Below, piece after piece: positions 35,227 to 47,254 of a DNA stretch of 64,000 bases. The stretch lies in NCBI RefSeq assembly GCF_033807575.1, contig NC_084727.1, positions 5,642,001-5,706,000 of the forward strand, read 5' to 3'. A program made the position numbers and the translations under genes. Each line of letters opens with the position of its first letter. The stretch's first letter is position 1. The notes beneath the pieces are model-generated. The model did no database searches and had not been told where the DNA came from. It saw only the letters and a list, made by a program, of their open reading frames with translations. The stretch comes from Cydia pomonella. Taxonomy: Eukaryota > Arthropoda > Insecta > Lepidoptera > Tortricidae.

Positions 35227-38200
35227 ATGGCGTTTAGCTTAGTGTTCACGTTGTTAGCCCTTAGCGCGGTAAGTTACGCGACCAATGTGCCAGTGTACCT
35301 ATGGGGTGATCTGGCCAAGACTTCGCTAAAAGCCAGCCCCCTATACACCGTGGAACCCGAAGAATTCAGTGGTATTCTGAACGAGGAGCTGTCCAGGGAC
35401 CCTTTCACAGTGATATTCATCGAAGAAACGTTGTCTGTTGAAGATTTTTCACGTAAAAACGCCGAAGGTAAAACGTCGTTCCCTTTCCTGAGGGACAACA
35501 TTCGTAACTCAGCTTATTTGCCGTCGGTGCAAAACGCGCTGGGCGCGCTGAACAAGCTAGCCGATCCCGAGAAAGTGAATCACGTGAAGCTTACCGAAAA
35601 TGGTCTGTCAGCTGAAATTGAGCCAGAAAGTGGCAAGTTCTTGTTTATCAACCTTAAGGACGCTAAAGAGGGAGAATCACGCTTCGATCTGCTGCGCCGT
35701 CACAACGACTTCATGGAAGAAATGTTTAGCAAGCTTCAGGAGCGTTATCAGACAGTAGTGGCGATTTACACCGCTCACTTCCCCTCGTGGACCGTGAGCC
35801 ATTCTCGCGTCCGTCGCCAGGCTCAAAATAACGAGACCCAGAGTGATAACACTACTTTGATGGTCGAAGGGCTGCTCCTGGCCTACAAAAGTGTCAGACT
35901 GATTGATGATAATGCTGAGACCGTGTTGACAGCCATAACTGGGTCTTCCGTTGTTGATGCTAATGCTACGGCATCTACACAGAACTCCACCCTCACTTCT
36001 GGAGAGAACAACATTGTTCTCTACTTCACACAGGAGCCAGGATATTGGGTTTTGCGTAAGTACATTTGAGACTTTATATTAGCATGCTATGCTTAAGGCC
36101 AAATCAAGAGTATTAACAAAAAATGTAGGCCATTTTTGGGTTGCTGATATTTAATTTCCGTTAAGATGGATAACATTTGGCTGGTTTTAAGAGCTCCTCT
36201 GGGCATATCATACCATTTTGGGACAATTTTTTAGGATGTATGTTGAAATTACATTTTTTTATAGCATTCCATTTAATTTAATATAATTATATAAACAATG
36301 GTACATCTATCGGTTATAACTGCAGAACAAATCATATTATTTTATAAAATATTATTATATTCTTGTTTTTTTTTTTTTTACAATTGGGTCAGCCTAATTT
36401 TTCAATTACACATTTTTATTCCTCTCTCTCTTTTTACCCTGTCTCTACCCTTGTGTAGGCCTCCTCCATTATACTCCACTCGTCACGGTTCTGTGCGACC
36501 TGGTGCCACTTCTTCTCTGCATTGATTTGAAATAACATAAATTTCAAATGTAATTATATTTATGTAACAACCTTGACATACTTTCTGGCCTAGTCGGTAC
36601 TGACCCTGCCTAAGAAGTGATGGTTCTGGGTTCAAATTCCAGTGAGAAAAAATTATTTGTGTGATGAGCATCATTGCCAAGCCATAGGTGTTTTCTATAT
36701 ATCTACTTCTCTATATTAAAAATATTATTGTCTAAGGTGGTTTTCAGAATAAAAAGGCTTTTGCCTTAATTATCCTTAATTTTTCATACAAAATTTATTA
36801 GTCAGTTTTGTAATGGTCCATACAACATGTATGGTTAATTGGTATTACTTAAATCAATAGTGCTTGTGATTCTGCTTAGAAATAACCCAAAATGTGTAAG
36901 GCCCACAAAAACAGCATTATTGGGGGTTTAGTCAATCTGTGTAACAATATCCTTTAATATTTATTTTTATTTTATTTATTTATTAATCAGGCAGGCAGTT
37001 GAAACAACTGATAGTTGCCTGTATCTGAGTGATCTTCACTTTAATATGTATTCTTTGCGCTGGTTAAGTATTTGTCTAGTCTGTTCTTAAACTGATTGAC
37101 ATTCAGTGCTGAGACCACATCTTCTGGTAGTTTGTTCCATGCTTTGACCACTCTGTTGCTGAGAAAATGTCTGCGGGGGTTGTTTTTAGACAGTTCAGAT
37201 ATTAACTTATATTGGTGGCCTCGCAGACGGGTGTTACTATTGCGCTTGTACAGGTCTTCAAACTGGTCTATATCATAGTGTCCCGTCAGAATCTTAAACG
37301 TTTCAATCAGGTCTCCGCGCTCTCGGCGATCTTTTAATGTTGTGAGCTTCAGCACTTTAAGTCTTTCTTCATAAGACATGTTTTTTAGTTGTTTCGGTAT
37401 TTTTGTGAAACTACGTTGCACTTTCTCAAGCATCTCAACATCTTTGACGAAATAAGGACTCCAGACTTGAAAAGCATACTCTAAGATGGGTCTAACATAT
37501 GTCTTATATATCTTAAGCATGAGTTCTGGCGTTAGGATTCCAAAGGCTTTTCTAGCGAGGTAGATCAAGGATTTAGCTCTTTTGGTAATGGTTGTGAGAT
37601 GTTCTTCCCATTTGAGGTTTTCAGTAATTTTGACTCCCAAGTCCGTTTGCACTTTAACTGGTGTAAATTTGGTTCCTTCTAGGGCGTAGCTAAGATGTGG
37701 ATTGTGGTTACCAACTTGTAGCACTGTACATTTTTCAGTATTCAGACTTATAACCCATTCCTTTGACCATTTTGCTATCTCGTCTAGATCTTTTTGGAGT
37801 TGGTCGAAGTCGTGTAGAGGGTTAGAAAATATCTTCGTGTCGTCGGCAAAGATACTGACGTTACAATGGAGATTATGAGGCAGGTCAAATGTGTATATTA
37901 TATACAGCACAGGTCCAAGGACAGATCCTTGAGGCACACCGCTGTGAATTTCTCGCTGCTTTGACAGCGTATCACCAACTCTTACACGGAAGGTTCTTTC
38001 TCGAAGGAATGCCTCAACCCAGCTGAGATGCCTTCCACGTATACCCACGAATTCTAATTTTTGTAACAGTATATTTATTATGTAAGGCTATAGAAATCAG
38101 TACAAACTATAAAATATTTTGTAGTAAGTACAGTTTTGTGACATGTATCCACAGAAAGAGCCTCCTGGTCTAACAGCACAGACTCCAAGGACCTGACAGC

Positions 38201-40361
38201 TAGCCAGGACCTGACGGTGCCGCTGGGCTTCAGCTACCGTTGCGCGCAGAATGTGTCCTTCACTCACGTCAACGACTCCAAGCATTTCACCTTGACCTTT
38301 AGCGATTTGAAGGTATTTATGCAAGCATTTTTAAGCCTTTGACCACTAAAGATGTCAATTTACGCGCGCAGCTACAGAGCAATATCAATCAAACATTAAA
38401 CATTTATTCAGCAAATAGACCACAGTGGCACTTTTACAAGTAAAACTTTTACAAGCAATAAAAATAACCTCATTCTTCTTTCTAGCGTTGTGCCGGCATA
38501 TTGCCACGGCTCATGGGAGCCTGGGGGGTGCGCTTGACACCTAATCCCAAGATTAGGCGTAGGCATTCGTTTTTACGAAAGCAACTGCCATCTGATCTTT
38601 CAACCCAGAGGGTAAAACTAGGCCTTGAGATTAGTCCGGTTTCCTCACGATGTTTTCCTTCACCGAAAAGCGACTGGTAAATATCAAATGATATTTCGTT
38701 TCATTAAAACTAAAGCACATTCTAATGCCGCACTAATGATACCTTGGAACCAAGGTATAAAATATTTTTTCTATTTTTATATATGTATATATTTTATAAG
38801 TAATAAAGTTGTCATTACAAGTAAAAGGGCAGGGATGGTAACATAGTTGTATCTTTGCATACTCCAGGGTATAAATTCTAAAAATAAAAAATGTTAAGGG
38901 TCAAACATTGAGGCCTATTCTGTGCTTATCATTATCATATTTTAGTAGCTAGTGTAAGTCAAACCAATTAACACATCTAAGATTTGCGGATGACATTGTT
39001 ATACTTGCTAAAAACCCAGACTACCCAAACAGAATGATAAACGACATTTAAACTAACAGCAGAGAAGTAGGACTATCAATGAACCTGGAAAAAACAAAGG
39101 TGATGACAAATGGCGAGAAGAACATCATTAAAATAGGAGAAATGACAGTGGAATATGTGGACGAATACATTTACCTCGGTCAGATTATATCACCTGATGA
39201 AACAATAGAGAAAGAACTAGAGAGAAGAATAGTGAACGGGTGGAAAAGGTACTGGTCCCTGAAAGAAGTCTTCAAAGATAAACAACTCCACTCTAAGACA
39301 AAGGGTCAACTATTTAACACATGTGTTCTTCCCGTCCTAATGTATGGTAGCCAGACCTGGGCCCTGACAAAAGCTACAACATCCCATCTAGCATGCTGCC
39401 AGCGCGCCATGGAAAGGAGCATGATAGGTGTACGGAAAACTGACCGGCTACGAAATACCCTAATTAGGAATAGGACGAAAGTCCAAGACATTGCCATAAA
39501 AAGCAGAAATAAATTAGCAGACATAAATGGAAATGGGCTGGCCATATCATCCGAGGCACAGATAAATGGAGCAAGCGAGTCACCCAATGGTTCCCAAGAG
39601 AGGGAGAGAGAAGAGAAATGAGATGGGATGATGACATTGCGCAGGTAGCTGGCCGTACCTGGAGCAGACTGGCAATAGATCGGAGAGAGTGGAGAAGGTT
39701 GGAGGAGGCCTTTGCCGAAGGGCAAGCAGGCAAAGAATACAAAAGATGGGAGATAATAGAGAGATAGTTCCTTCTGTTCTTGGTCCTGTAAGATAAAGGC
39801 TATTTTATTTTATTTATTTTATGTAAGTCAAACCGCATTAAGAATATTAAAATTCCAAGATTCTACTCGTATGAAATCGAAAAAACCTGCAGTAAACAGT
39901 AGCACCCATTAAGCAGTAACGTCTACGAATGATGCTTAATAAGCTTAGAAATAAATTAAAAGTGGAAATTTTCACTGTCTCGGCTTAGACTCGAACTCAC
40001 AACACTGGATCACTAGCCCATGCTCTACCATCTGAGCTACTTTAACCGCAGCCGAGGACAGCGAAAGCTTAAGGCGCATATGGTGGAAATATTACAAATA
40101 CAATATAATTTATTTAATTGACCTTATTGTTTCTTTATCCAGATCCAACCATTCTTCATTAACAACTCCACCGGCCTGGAGTTCGGGGACTCGCTCAACT
40201 GTGTCGGTTTCTTCACCGCTCCCATCTGGGCCTCCCTCTTCGTCACCTTCATTCTCCTGTTCATCATGTTCTTCGGTATCATGATGATGATGGACATCCG
40301 CACCATGGACCGCTTTGACGACCCCAAGGGCAAGACCATCACCATCAATGCTGCTGAGTAA
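35227..40361 (+). CDS. VhaAC45: V-ATPase accessory subunit S1 (Ac45/ATP6AP1)
   Basis: Three exons, 35227-36055, 38155-38312 and 40143-40361 (TAA), join in phase to give 401 residues. The protein is a type I membrane accessory of the proton-pumping V-ATPase that helps Vo assembly and traffic. Visible are a signal peptide (about residues 1-18, MAFSLVFTLLALSAVSYA), the start VPVYLWGDL typical of the family, and a lumenal domain with at least seven N-glycosylation sequons after residue 200. A furin-type site RVRR (194-197) matches the known processing of Ac45. The last exon has the membrane segment (FVTFILLFIMFFGIMMMM, about 355-376) and a short cytosolic tail DRFDDPKGKTITINAAE. Intron 1 holds a SINE and a reverse-oriented LINE. 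Intron 2 holds a SINE, an RTE-like LINE and a tRNA-like SINE. Confidence 0.94.
36588..36960 (+). mobile_element. SINE (family B) in AC45 intron 1
   Basis: The head TCTGGCCTAGTCGGTACTGA and B box GGGTTCAAATTCCAG match the 3050-3312 family. The body is diverged and appears interrupted around 36740-36900. Confidence 0.7.
36958..38088 (-). mobile_element. 5'-truncated non-LTR retrotransposon (CR1/Jockey-like)
   Basis: A minus-strand open frame of 335 residues (37041-38048) carries the reverse transcriptase blocks SGVPQGSVLGPVLYIIYTFD and FADDTKIF (catalytic D-D intact). It then has the C-terminal thumb-like part with YKTYVRPILEYAFQVWSPYF and AWNKLPEDVVSALNVNQFKN. The frame stays in register upstream to about 38088. 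The endonuclease and the N-terminal fingers are missing. The 3' end has (AATA)n-like sequence at 36958-36990. The intact frame suggests a recent insertion, opposite to AC45. The clade assignment is tentative. Confidence 0.88.
38473..38705 (-). mobile_element. Truncated SINE (family A) in AC45 intron 2
   Basis: It shares GATTAGTCCGGTTTCCTCAC and TGATATTTCGT with the SINE at 3310-3629, and lacks the head. Confidence 0.75.
38965..39768 (+). pseudogene. RTE-like non-LTR reverse transcriptase, 3' half
   Basis: Translation starts at LRFADDIVILAKNPD, has a stop in DI*TNSREVG, and then runs from 39079 as MNLEKTKVMTNGEKN, EYIYLGQIIS, FNTCVLPVLMYGSQTWALT and CQRAMERSMIGVRKTDR. A one-base shift near 39505 moves the frame to KWKWAGHIIRGTDKWSKRV and AGRTWSRLAIDRREWRRLEE, ending at TAG 39766-39768. 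The motif order fits RTE-type elements. With one stop and one shift, it is a dead, 5'-truncated copy in the same orientation as AC45. Confidence 0.85.
39990..40065 (-). mobile_element. tRNA-like SINE head
   Basis: The minus strand has an A box AGTAGCTCAGATGGTAGAGC and a B box GAGTTCGAGTCTAA. The flanks CTCGGCT and AGCCGAG can pair. The T-arm and acceptor do not make a clean cloverleaf, so it is treated as tRNA-derived and not as a tRNA gene. Confidence 0.6.
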
Positions 40362-40629
40362 GTTTCTGAGCGGGTTTGAGACAATTATACATAAGCTACT
40401 CCAATGTTCTTTATATAGGACATCCTTTTTTTAAGCTCTTTGTCCCTTTAGGATTTTTCATAACATTTTTGTAATTTGTACAGGACATATTTATTATATA
40501 GCATATTTATAGTTTGTTAAGAATTAATTATTGTTTATTAAAGTTTGTTTTTCAGTTTGTTTATCAAACAGCATTTTTTAAATATTTAATATTATAAGTT
40601 TTACATTGTGATTTTCAATCGGCCTAACG

Positions 40630-41445
40630 AATAAAATCTATTAATGTAATTGTCTTAAACCCCTAGCGTAAGCCTATTAAAAACATAAGTATAGAACCTC
40701 TATAGAGCTCAAAATATTTCCAACTATTTATTATAACTCGTTAAAAACGGCTGGATTCATGCGATTTAAGCCTTTATGACAAAAGGAATACGATCGAAAT
40801 GCATTATACTCGCTGAAGTTAGCCTGTGTTCCTAGTAATATACGGATATATATGAAAATTGGTGCCTCTATTCACAATACTAGTGTTTAACATATTTCTA
40901 ATGCTTTTAAATTCGATTGAATATATCGTTCAGTAATGCTTAAATTATTTAAAATATATATAATGCTTATGTTCGGTATAGCTTGTTATATCTATGAAAT
41001 ACGTTGTAAATACAAGAATGTACAGATGCGTCACTCAGGTCGTAAGATCTGTCAAGGTCAGACACCTCAGTCGGTGTAAAAAGTATGCAATTATGTGCCC
41101 TATGTCAACCTATTAAGAGTGTATTTAGCATAAAGTATACTGTTTCATGTTCCATTTTAAATATTTTGTTAACCAGTAACTTATAGAATTAAAACCGATC
41201 ATGTGCCTACGATCTACATAATTGAAGTAGTTTATAAATGCATGTTTAAAAGCAAAAAGCCTGTTTTCATTTTCGACTCTATTGAATCGCGTTAAGGTTC
41301 ATTCCATTTATTATTTGGGATTTTTTGCTTTTAAACATGGACGAGTAGATTGTTATGGCTTCTTAGATATATTAGAAGGTGCGAATAGGACATTACATAC
41401 AAAGTTAAAGGACTGTTTTTAATGTTAAGCTGAACACCGAATAAA
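40630..41445 (+). terminator. Candidate poly(A) signals of AC45
   Basis: AATAAA occurs at 40630-40635 and 41440-41445. The second is followed by a GT-containing stretch. Either could end the transcript. Confidence 0.45.
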
Positions 41446-43397
41446 GTCAGTAGAACGTGTGATAATATTATTTGAAACAAAACAATATTAATTTCAAGTT
41501 AGGTGTCCATGGATTAAAGCACAAGGTTCTTTAAGGCATCCTCCAACGGCCAAATCTTACGTACAATCGCGATCAGGTATATCGGAGCGGCCAAGCCGCT
41601 CAAAAATATCTAGACATGCACGTTAACCTCTTTTTAATACAGGCTTTGTTCAGATATTTGTGAACACTGACCGCTCTGATACATCTGATGGCGGCTGTAC
41701 CAATGTGCGTTAGTAAAGACGCTTTATTCTTGTGAAAAAAATTAAAACCTGTAAACACTCAACATTGTTAAATAATCTGTGTAGACTGAAGGCCTTAGTA
41801 TATCAAGTCTGATTATTTGAACAATGACTACAATAATTCTGAGCTTCTGAAGTAAAAACGAGTAATGTGTCATTATCAAGCGAAAGGTCAACAGGGACCT
41901 TTTGCGTGACATCGACACAAATGGTTTGAAAATTGTGTGCCCTCCAGTTTAGTGCCAATGTCATTCCATAATTAAAAATGTGAAATTATTAATCGTGTTG
42001 TTAAAGAGCTGTTCGCGACCCAACTGTTAGAAAAGGACGGGATGTGTTAGACAAAGACAACACTACTATCCTTTTACGACTTAATTATGAATTTCAGCGA
42101 ATTTGTAGTTAAATCGCGCGATTGAATCGTGCGTTTGTATTCTCGCGAATAATCGCTGTAGTACCTATGGTCGTAACAATTGGGAAGCGAGTAGCAAGCT
42201 TTAGAAATTTGTAAGGTCTTTAAAATGTAGGTGTTGAGACACTTGAAAGATATTTTAAAGGTCTGTAGGGTAAGTGTAACTGCAATCAAGTTTCGATTCA
42301 TTTCTGTAAATAATTTCAGCTTTCTGTATAATTGTTTTGTTTTTTGAGAAGTATTAAATTGTGAGACCAATTTGTTTTTTAAGTCACCTGTCCATTCAAT
42401 TAGAAATAGTAGAACGTCTAGCATCCGACGGTCCTATTACTAGTACAAATTACTTCCAATGACATCTAAATCATTATTAACACGTTCACGGGCAGTACGC
42501 CGAGAGACGTAAAATGGAGAGCCTCATGATATGGCACCACGTCTGTAGCCGATGATTTTTACTTTGACCGCAATCCCGTCCACGGCCACTAAGTTTTAAT
42601 AGGATTATAATGAAGTCAAGTATCTTGTGCCGTTTTAGGCACACCACAAAGGCTCTCTTGTGTCACAGCATAATCCTCAGTGACTTACCGACTTTATGCA
42701 CCACCTACTGGTAACTAAAGCCATGACGCATGCTGCGGCACGACACGACAGTACGTTAGGAGGGCTATAGACGAGATACCACCACGAGCCTTTTCAATGC
42801 CACAATTTTGTATACGTCTTCATACGTATACAAAATAAGCTCTCAATATGTGGCACAAATTTTATAGAAAATGCGATATTGCACTACGTCCATTGGCAGG
42901 AAAACATCTTGTATGGGATTTACCTGTGCCACATCAAGCGGTTTCGGGAATGGCGCTGTGCCCGTGAACGAGTTAGCCTGCCGTGTCAAACAAAAGCTGT
43001 TACTCGGACGCCGTCACCGAAGTGTCAAAAATGAAATTGAACTTATGCATATGTTCGTAGGTCTATATTGCACTGTCTTGATTAATCCGTCTTTGGCGTT
43101 GGACCTACGGTGCGGTATATATAGAAAACTTACAGCTAGAATAACAAAATAGGTTGCGAAATAGAAACAGTAAGCCAATTACAAGTTTCCACATATGGAT
43201 TTGGGTAGGACTTCGTACATATTTGTAATTGTTACGAATAAAGGTGACGTTCGGGTTCCGTCCGCAGCTGCACTACTGCGGCATTATTGGAAGTATTTAA
43301 CCACATCTTAAACCACTGTTTACCACACCTTTGCCGTACGTTACCACACATTTACCACACATGTAACACACGCTTACCATACTCCCACTCCCATACT

Positions 43398-44070
43398 GGT
43401 CGTTCAAGATGTTTCCAGAAAGAAAAAAATATACCGGTAGCAGCGCCCCCTACCGGGTCCAATGGTGATTCCCAACCATCCAGGAACCCGTTGAAATAAA
43501 CACACGAAATTTCATCTTAACCTTCTCCAGAATGTACCTAACACAGTTTTTTGAAAACCGCATCATAATTGGTTCAGCCAAACGCGAGATTATCGCGGAC
43601 TAACATACACATATACAAACATACGGGTCAAACTGAGACCCTTCCTTTTTTGTAGGCGGTTAAAAAAGAATCGAATTTCCAAGAAAAAATATTACCTAAA
43701 TCAATGTCTAGTCTATTACATTAGGTCGTTCAAGATGTTTCCAGAATGAAAAATATACCGACAGCAGCGCCAACTACCGGGTCCAATAGTGTTTCCAAAC
43801 CATCCAGGAACCCGTTGAAATATACAAACAAAATTTCATCTAAATCGGTTTGAGCAAATCAATTTCGACGATACCGATAACAGCGCCACCTACCGGGTCC
43901 AATTATTTTTTTAAACCATCCATAATACATACTAAAACCTTCTCCAGAATGTAACAAACACTTTTCTGAAAACCGCATCAAAATTGGTTCTGCCAAACGC
44001 GATCATGGCGGACAAACATAAACATACGGGTCAAATTGAGAATCTCCTTTTTTTTTAAGGCGGTTAAAAA
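43398..44070 (+). repeat. Two tandem copies of a dispersed repeat
   Basis: Copy 1 (43398-43670) and copy 2 (43724-44070) both start TTCAAGATGTTTCCAGAA and share CAGCGCC, CTACCGGGTCCAAT and CATCCAGGAACCCGTTGAAA. They end ACATACGGGTCAA, TTTTTT, GGCGGTTAAAAA. Copy 2 has an extra internal CTACCGGGTCCAAT block. It is non-coding. Confidence 0.8.
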
Positions 44071-44100
44071 CGCCACCGCCATCATGTGATCACATACATA

Positions 44101-44918
44101 AAGCATAGTTCATATAGAATTGGTACGCACTAGAAGATTGTTATTTTTTAAGTTAATAAAATAAGAAAGTTATGAATGGTGAATTTTAAATAGTAATATA
44201 TTTAGCTTTCAAATATGTATAAATTAAAAAAAAAATCTCTGTTGTGTAAATAATTACGAACTGTTTTCATAATGTACCCCTGTCATTTTCTGCACAACAC
44301 TTTTGTCGACATTTTTGGGGTGTTGATTTCTTGTAGATCGCAATGGACAATTTGACTAATCTTATTTAAAAAAATTTCATGATTGCCCAGTAGATATTGA
44401 TAGATTGAATTTGGGGACAGTTCGAAGGATTCATCTCGCGGGGTATGTAATTGGCCTGATTATTTAGCATACCATGCCAAAACTTTTTTTGAGTAGTGGC
44501 AGCTGGCTAAATCTGGCCAACATTTCACAGGACCGTTATGGGTTCTAATAAATGCCAATACTCATTTCTCTAAGCACTCTTTAATATAAAGGTCCGATTT
44601 CATTGTTGACTATGTTATAAAACTTTTCGTCTTACAGCCGCAATTATAAATTCCTTGCCATATCATATGTTTTTTTGCGAACTTGTCAAGTTTCACGAAC
44701 TTATATTTTTCGGGTAAATTACCTCTATTATTGGCCATATAAAACTTCGAACCGAGTAGTTGATTAAAATCGAGTTTTACATACGTCTTGTCGACCAACA
44801 ATAAGCAACCTTCGAATTTTGTCAATACTGGGTCGTACAATAGTCGAGCTAGTGTTTTAGCTTGTCGGATTTGTTGAACAGTCCGATTTGTGCCAATTCT
44901 ATATGAACTATGCTTTAG
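44101..44918 (-). mobile_element. Tc1/mariner transposon relic with TA duplication
   Basis: The inverted ends AAGCATAGTTCATATAGAAT and the complement of ATTCTATATGAACTATGCTT are flanked by TA on both sides, the signature of Tc1/mariner integration. On the minus strand, pieces of the transposase are readable: QAKTLARLLYDPVLTKFEG, LLLVDKTYVKLDF (first visible catalytic Asp), KKHMIWQGIYNCGCKTKSFI, then, after shifts, HNGPVKCWPDLASCHYSKKV (catalytic Asp in WPD). The N-terminal DNA-binding part is deleted and stops are present. It is a non-functional, internally deleted copy. Confidence 0.85.
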
Positions 44919-44942
44919 TTATCAATTTGCGTCATTAAAACG

Positions 44943-45013
44943 GTGTATTCCCATCTGTGCCCGCCTCTTGTATGGCGGTGGTCACGTGGGGCGGGCACAG
45001 ATGGGAATACACT
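44943..45013. mobile_element. Short palindrome/MITE
   Basis: GTGTATTCCCATCTGTGCCC and GGGCACAGATGGGAATACAC form a perfect inverted repeat around a GC-rich loop. It lies 25 bp beyond the mariner relic. Confidence 0.75.
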
Positions 45014-45401
45014 ATTCGAACGCTTTTTAAACGTGCTTATGGGGTCTTAGTTATCTTTTTGCATTAAGATTTTTTTCAGCACAAAGCAGCCGCAGCAAAG
45101 ATTTTATACGGCACAACCGAGGTTTGTACCCACGGTTTTTGACACCACACACATGAAAGGTCGCAGAGTTAGCTTAGACGGTCTATTCACTCCAATATTC
45201 TCCAATACTCTCAATTTTTTTTTGTATGACTGTATTTTGTGAAAGTTTTAGTATTAAATTTGATCTATGAATTATATTCATTAGTATTATATATGGAATA
45301 ATATTTACAACATCAATAAATTGCTCTGATAATTAGATTAAGATAATTATATGTAATACTATTCATAAGTGCTTGTTGCTAGGCCTACATGAATAAAGTA
45401 T

Positions 45402-45436
45402 ATTTGAATTGAATTGAATTGAATTGTATTGAATAA
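45402..45436 (+). repeat. (GAATT)n microsatellite
   Basis: About six GAATT-type pentamers in a row, with one changed unit, follow a possible AATAAAG element tail. Confidence 0.8.
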
Positions 45437-45601
45437 AACGGCCATCGTCATTATTATGGCCCTTATTACTTATCTTTATGGAGACAGCCAATGATTTTTA
45501 ATTTAGGCGTTTTATCGCCGTCATAAATAGTATTAGCTTAATGCTTTCATGAATATGACGACGATATAATTTGCCTATCTATTCGCCCTGAGGGCCTAGC
45601 C

Positions 45602-45787
45602 CAATGGTTCTTAACCTGGGGGTAATTACCCCCATGAGGGTAAAACTGGTATTTTACGGGGGTGACAAGCTAATCAAAGAAAACAAAGATCTATAAGAAA
45701 GAATATTAATAATTATGGAGGAGGGGTGAAATCAAGTTCCCTTGTTAGTCAAAGTGGTGAAAGTACTGAAAAGGTTAGGAACCATTG
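45602..45787. mobile_element. hAT-type MITE with 8-bp target duplication
   Basis: The ends CAATGGTTCTTAACCT and AGGTTAGGAACCATTG are imperfect complements. The flanks are GCCTAGCC (45594-45601) and GCCTAGTC (45788-45795), an 8-bp duplication with one mismatch. The CARTGGTTC start is typical of hAT elements. Confidence 0.85.
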
Positions 45788-46784
45788 GCCTAGTCAATCG
45801 TTTGCGTCGCAGTGAACAAAACGCCTCTTTTATCTAGGCTTAGCTAGGATTCCTTGTTCGAAAAACTTAACGCAATTTATTATTGATGTATAGTTATTAC
45901 GCCCTAAACTGAAAATATGTTTATTATCGATTAGGCCAACATCGAAGGGACTAGGCCTAGGTATAATATTATAAGGCTTTGGCTTTAGTTTCCGCGGTAC
46001 GTCCGTCAATTTCAGTATTTAGAATATCTCGTGAATCTCATGTCCACAAAAAGACGGCGCAATAACCAAAATGAACATCCAGGAAGCTGAAAGGGTTAAA
46101 AAATAATAAAAAGAACTGCAAAATTGAAAAATATTTTATTACCGGCATAATGATTAAAACTGCCATTATTTATTGCACAATTGAGTATTTTAGCGTTTTT
46201 ACTGAATATTTCTGAAACAAAAGTAGAACCTATCGAAATCATGATTTTGGTTTAATGAGTTTAAGCGGTTCAACTTTCTTTCGTAGGCATTTTTTAGGGC
46301 CTGCCGCGAACATCGAGAAACGAAATTTTGTCTGCTTCTCCTATGGGTCTTGCATTTGCCACTGTTAGAGATGTCTCTCTTAGACGAACAAATCAACGGA
46401 GTAGTTCGCAGCAGGCCCCTTTCAATGCCGATATAAAACACCTACCTATAACACTCACACACCCACGATACATTTCAAGATAAAACATTGTATCAATTTG
46501 GAGAAGACCGCCTACAACTACATGCTTCACTTACAGAAGGTTGGTAAAACAGAGGGAGCGAAAACGTTTCCTGTTCTGACTGTGTCTGAGAGACGTACCT
46601 ATATAAATTAAATATAGTTCGTGTCATCTACAATGACGCTCAGATTTATCAAATCTAATCTTTATTAATATGACAATGCGAGTCGAGGCATGCGTCTTTG
46701 TGAATGACACGATCTATACGAGTCTTCCCAATAAAATTTTTTATATGCCGATCTTCATAATCTCCATATTGACCTTAATCAAAT

Positions 46785-46928
46785 GGCTCCTCTACACGAT
46801 GGCCCAGCGTAGGCCAGTGCAAGGGACGCATTTATGTGTTAGAGCGAGCAAGTGATATTGCTATCTCATTCCACTGCATAGCTGCGTCCCTTAGACTGGC
46901 GTACGATGGTCCATCGTGTAGAGGAGCC
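46785..46928. mobile_element. Palindromic MITE, second copy of the FANCD2-upstream family
   Basis: GGCTCCTCTACACGATGGCC and the complementary right end match 18239-18382 over the whole length with scattered differences. Confidence 0.88.
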
Positions 46929-47007
46929 CTAAAATATGAATTTATTTAGGTCTGTGGATCTTATAATTATAATTTATTCATTATATATGTTTTAGGACAA
47001 TTAGCGC

Positions 47008-47013
47008 TTTATT
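47008..47013 (-). terminator. Candidate poly(A) signal of the protease homologue gene
   Basis: Minus-strand AATAAA about 240 nt after the stop. It lies just beyond the MITE at 47015-47154, so the MITE would be in the 3' UTR. Confidence 0.45.
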
Positions 47014-47014
47014 T

Positions 47015-47154
47015 TCCCCTTATGCATTAACGTCTACTAAAGTTGACAAGCCGCTAATAATCGTTTGCCCCTTTCCATCATACTAATACGTCGGAAAGGG
47101 ACAAACAATTATTAGCGGCTTGTCAACTTTAGTAGACGTTTATGAATAAGGGGG
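47015..47154. mobile_element. Palindromic MITE in probable 3' UTR
   Basis: The arms AACGTCTACTAAAGTTGACA then AGCCGCTAATAAT are mirrored by ATTATTAGCGGCTTGTCAAC then TTTAGTAGACGTT. The outermost part is CCCCTTAT against ATAAGGGG. The centre is short, so the transcript could form a long hairpin. Confidence 0.85.
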
Positions 47155-47254
47155 TTAGTCTTTAAGAAGCTGCCGAGAAAATGTAGCCGACTGATTGATG
47201 ATGCAGTCACAGGCGGCGGTGAGTGCTACCCCCATTTCCAAGACATTTGTAAAC

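Larger units (their letters stand above)
40362..47254. other. Intergenic region between AC45 and the protease homologue
   Basis: The first kilobase is probably AC45 3' UTR. From about 41500 to 43390 I see AT-rich sequence with no recognisable gene. Beyond that come the repeats and transposon relics listed separately. The frame at 42871-43152 has no family features. Confidence 0.65.

Noticed and set aside
39990..40065. Possible tRNA on the minus strand
   Set aside because: A and B boxes are present, but the stems do not form a clean cloverleaf, and the flanks pair like a repeat element.
42871..43152. 93-codon plus-strand frame
   Set aside because: No recognisable motif or signal peptide, and it lies in a repeat-rich intergenic stretch.
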